Below, in pieces: positions 63,354 to 64,000 of a stretch of DNA of 64,000 nt. Source of the stretch: CAXMQS01 sp964195995 (GTDB lineage Bacteria; Actinomycetota; Acidimicrobiia; Spongiisociales; JAOTWH01); the NCBI GenBank assembly GCA_964195995.1, contig CAXMQS010000074.1:47053-111052 (forward strand). The letters run 5' to 3'. The position numbers and the translations under genes were made by a program. Under the pieces are notes generated by a model. That model made no database searches, was not told the origin of the DNA, and was given only the letters and a program-made list of their open reading frames with translations. Each line of letters begins with the position of its first letter. Within the stretch, counting starts at the first letter, position 1.

Positions 63354-64000
<647 letters not shown>

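Overview
This is a GC-rich, gene-dense chromosomal segment from an actinobacterium, probably an uncultured lineage near Acidimicrobiia. Three things point there: an actinobacterial-type integration host factor (mihF), a phosphatidylinositol mannoside cassette (pgsA-patA-pimA), and gene orders that match Mycobacterium (pimA-pdxST-yebC-ruvCAB; rarA-alaS-ruvX-mltG; pepQ-efp-nusB; mihF-gmk-rpoZ-coaBC-priA; infC-rpmI-rplT-trmH-pheST; mpg-tyrS). The partial 16S rRNA at the right edge is clearly bacterial, but I cannot place it further by eye. Nearly everything is on the plus strand, with start and stop codons overlapping (ATGA/GTGA). I see no mobile elements, CRISPR arrays or tRNA genes.

Layout. 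1-1785: EF-G-like GTPase (minus, cut by the window edge). 1861-4366: PI/PIM lipid genes. 4391-8768: PLP synthase, yebC, ruvCAB. 8774-13907: queuosine genes queA-tgt, then yajC-secD-secF. 13918-20281: apt, rel, an MBL hydrolase, hisS, aspS. 20281-25925: rarA, a small membrane protein, alaS, ruvX, mltG. 26014-35498: a complete monoderm type IV pilus locus (pilB, pilT, pilC, two pilins, pilD, pilM, pilN, pilO and a PilP-like protein), with no secretin. 35643-41671: pepQ-efp-nusB, then mihF-gmk-rpoZ-coaBC-priA. 41695-46457: a repeat-rich membrane protein, MFS transporter, def-fmt, ppk2, rpe. 46454-50456: a REC-GGDDF regulator, then an FMN riboswitch and the riboflavin operon. 50631-55977: infC-rpmI-rplT, trmH, pheST. 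55974-63030: argF, mpg, a DUF5658-like protein, an amidohydrolase, PBP1A, tyrS. 63354 to the edge: 16S rRNA.

Points of interest. (a) pheST is preceded by a 19-codon leader ORF with three evenly spaced Phe codons and a strong intrinsic terminator, a ribosome-mediated attenuator. (b) The riboflavin operon is damaged at both last-step enzymes: ribE is reduced to its C-terminal 53 codons and ribH carries a 1-base frameshift, while ribD, ribBA and the FMN riboswitch look intact. (c) infC probably starts at AUA and the downstream trmH at CUG. (d) Both pilus ATPases carry an N-terminal MshEN-like domain, a c-di-GMP-binding fold in other systems; for PilT this is an unusual addition. One pilin has Cys instead of Phe at mature position 1, and pilA has a sigma-28/WhiG-like promoter. 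(e) The pilus locus lies where aro genes sit in Mycobacterium, and pyr, most arg, metK and rsmB genes are also absent from their usual neighbourhoods.
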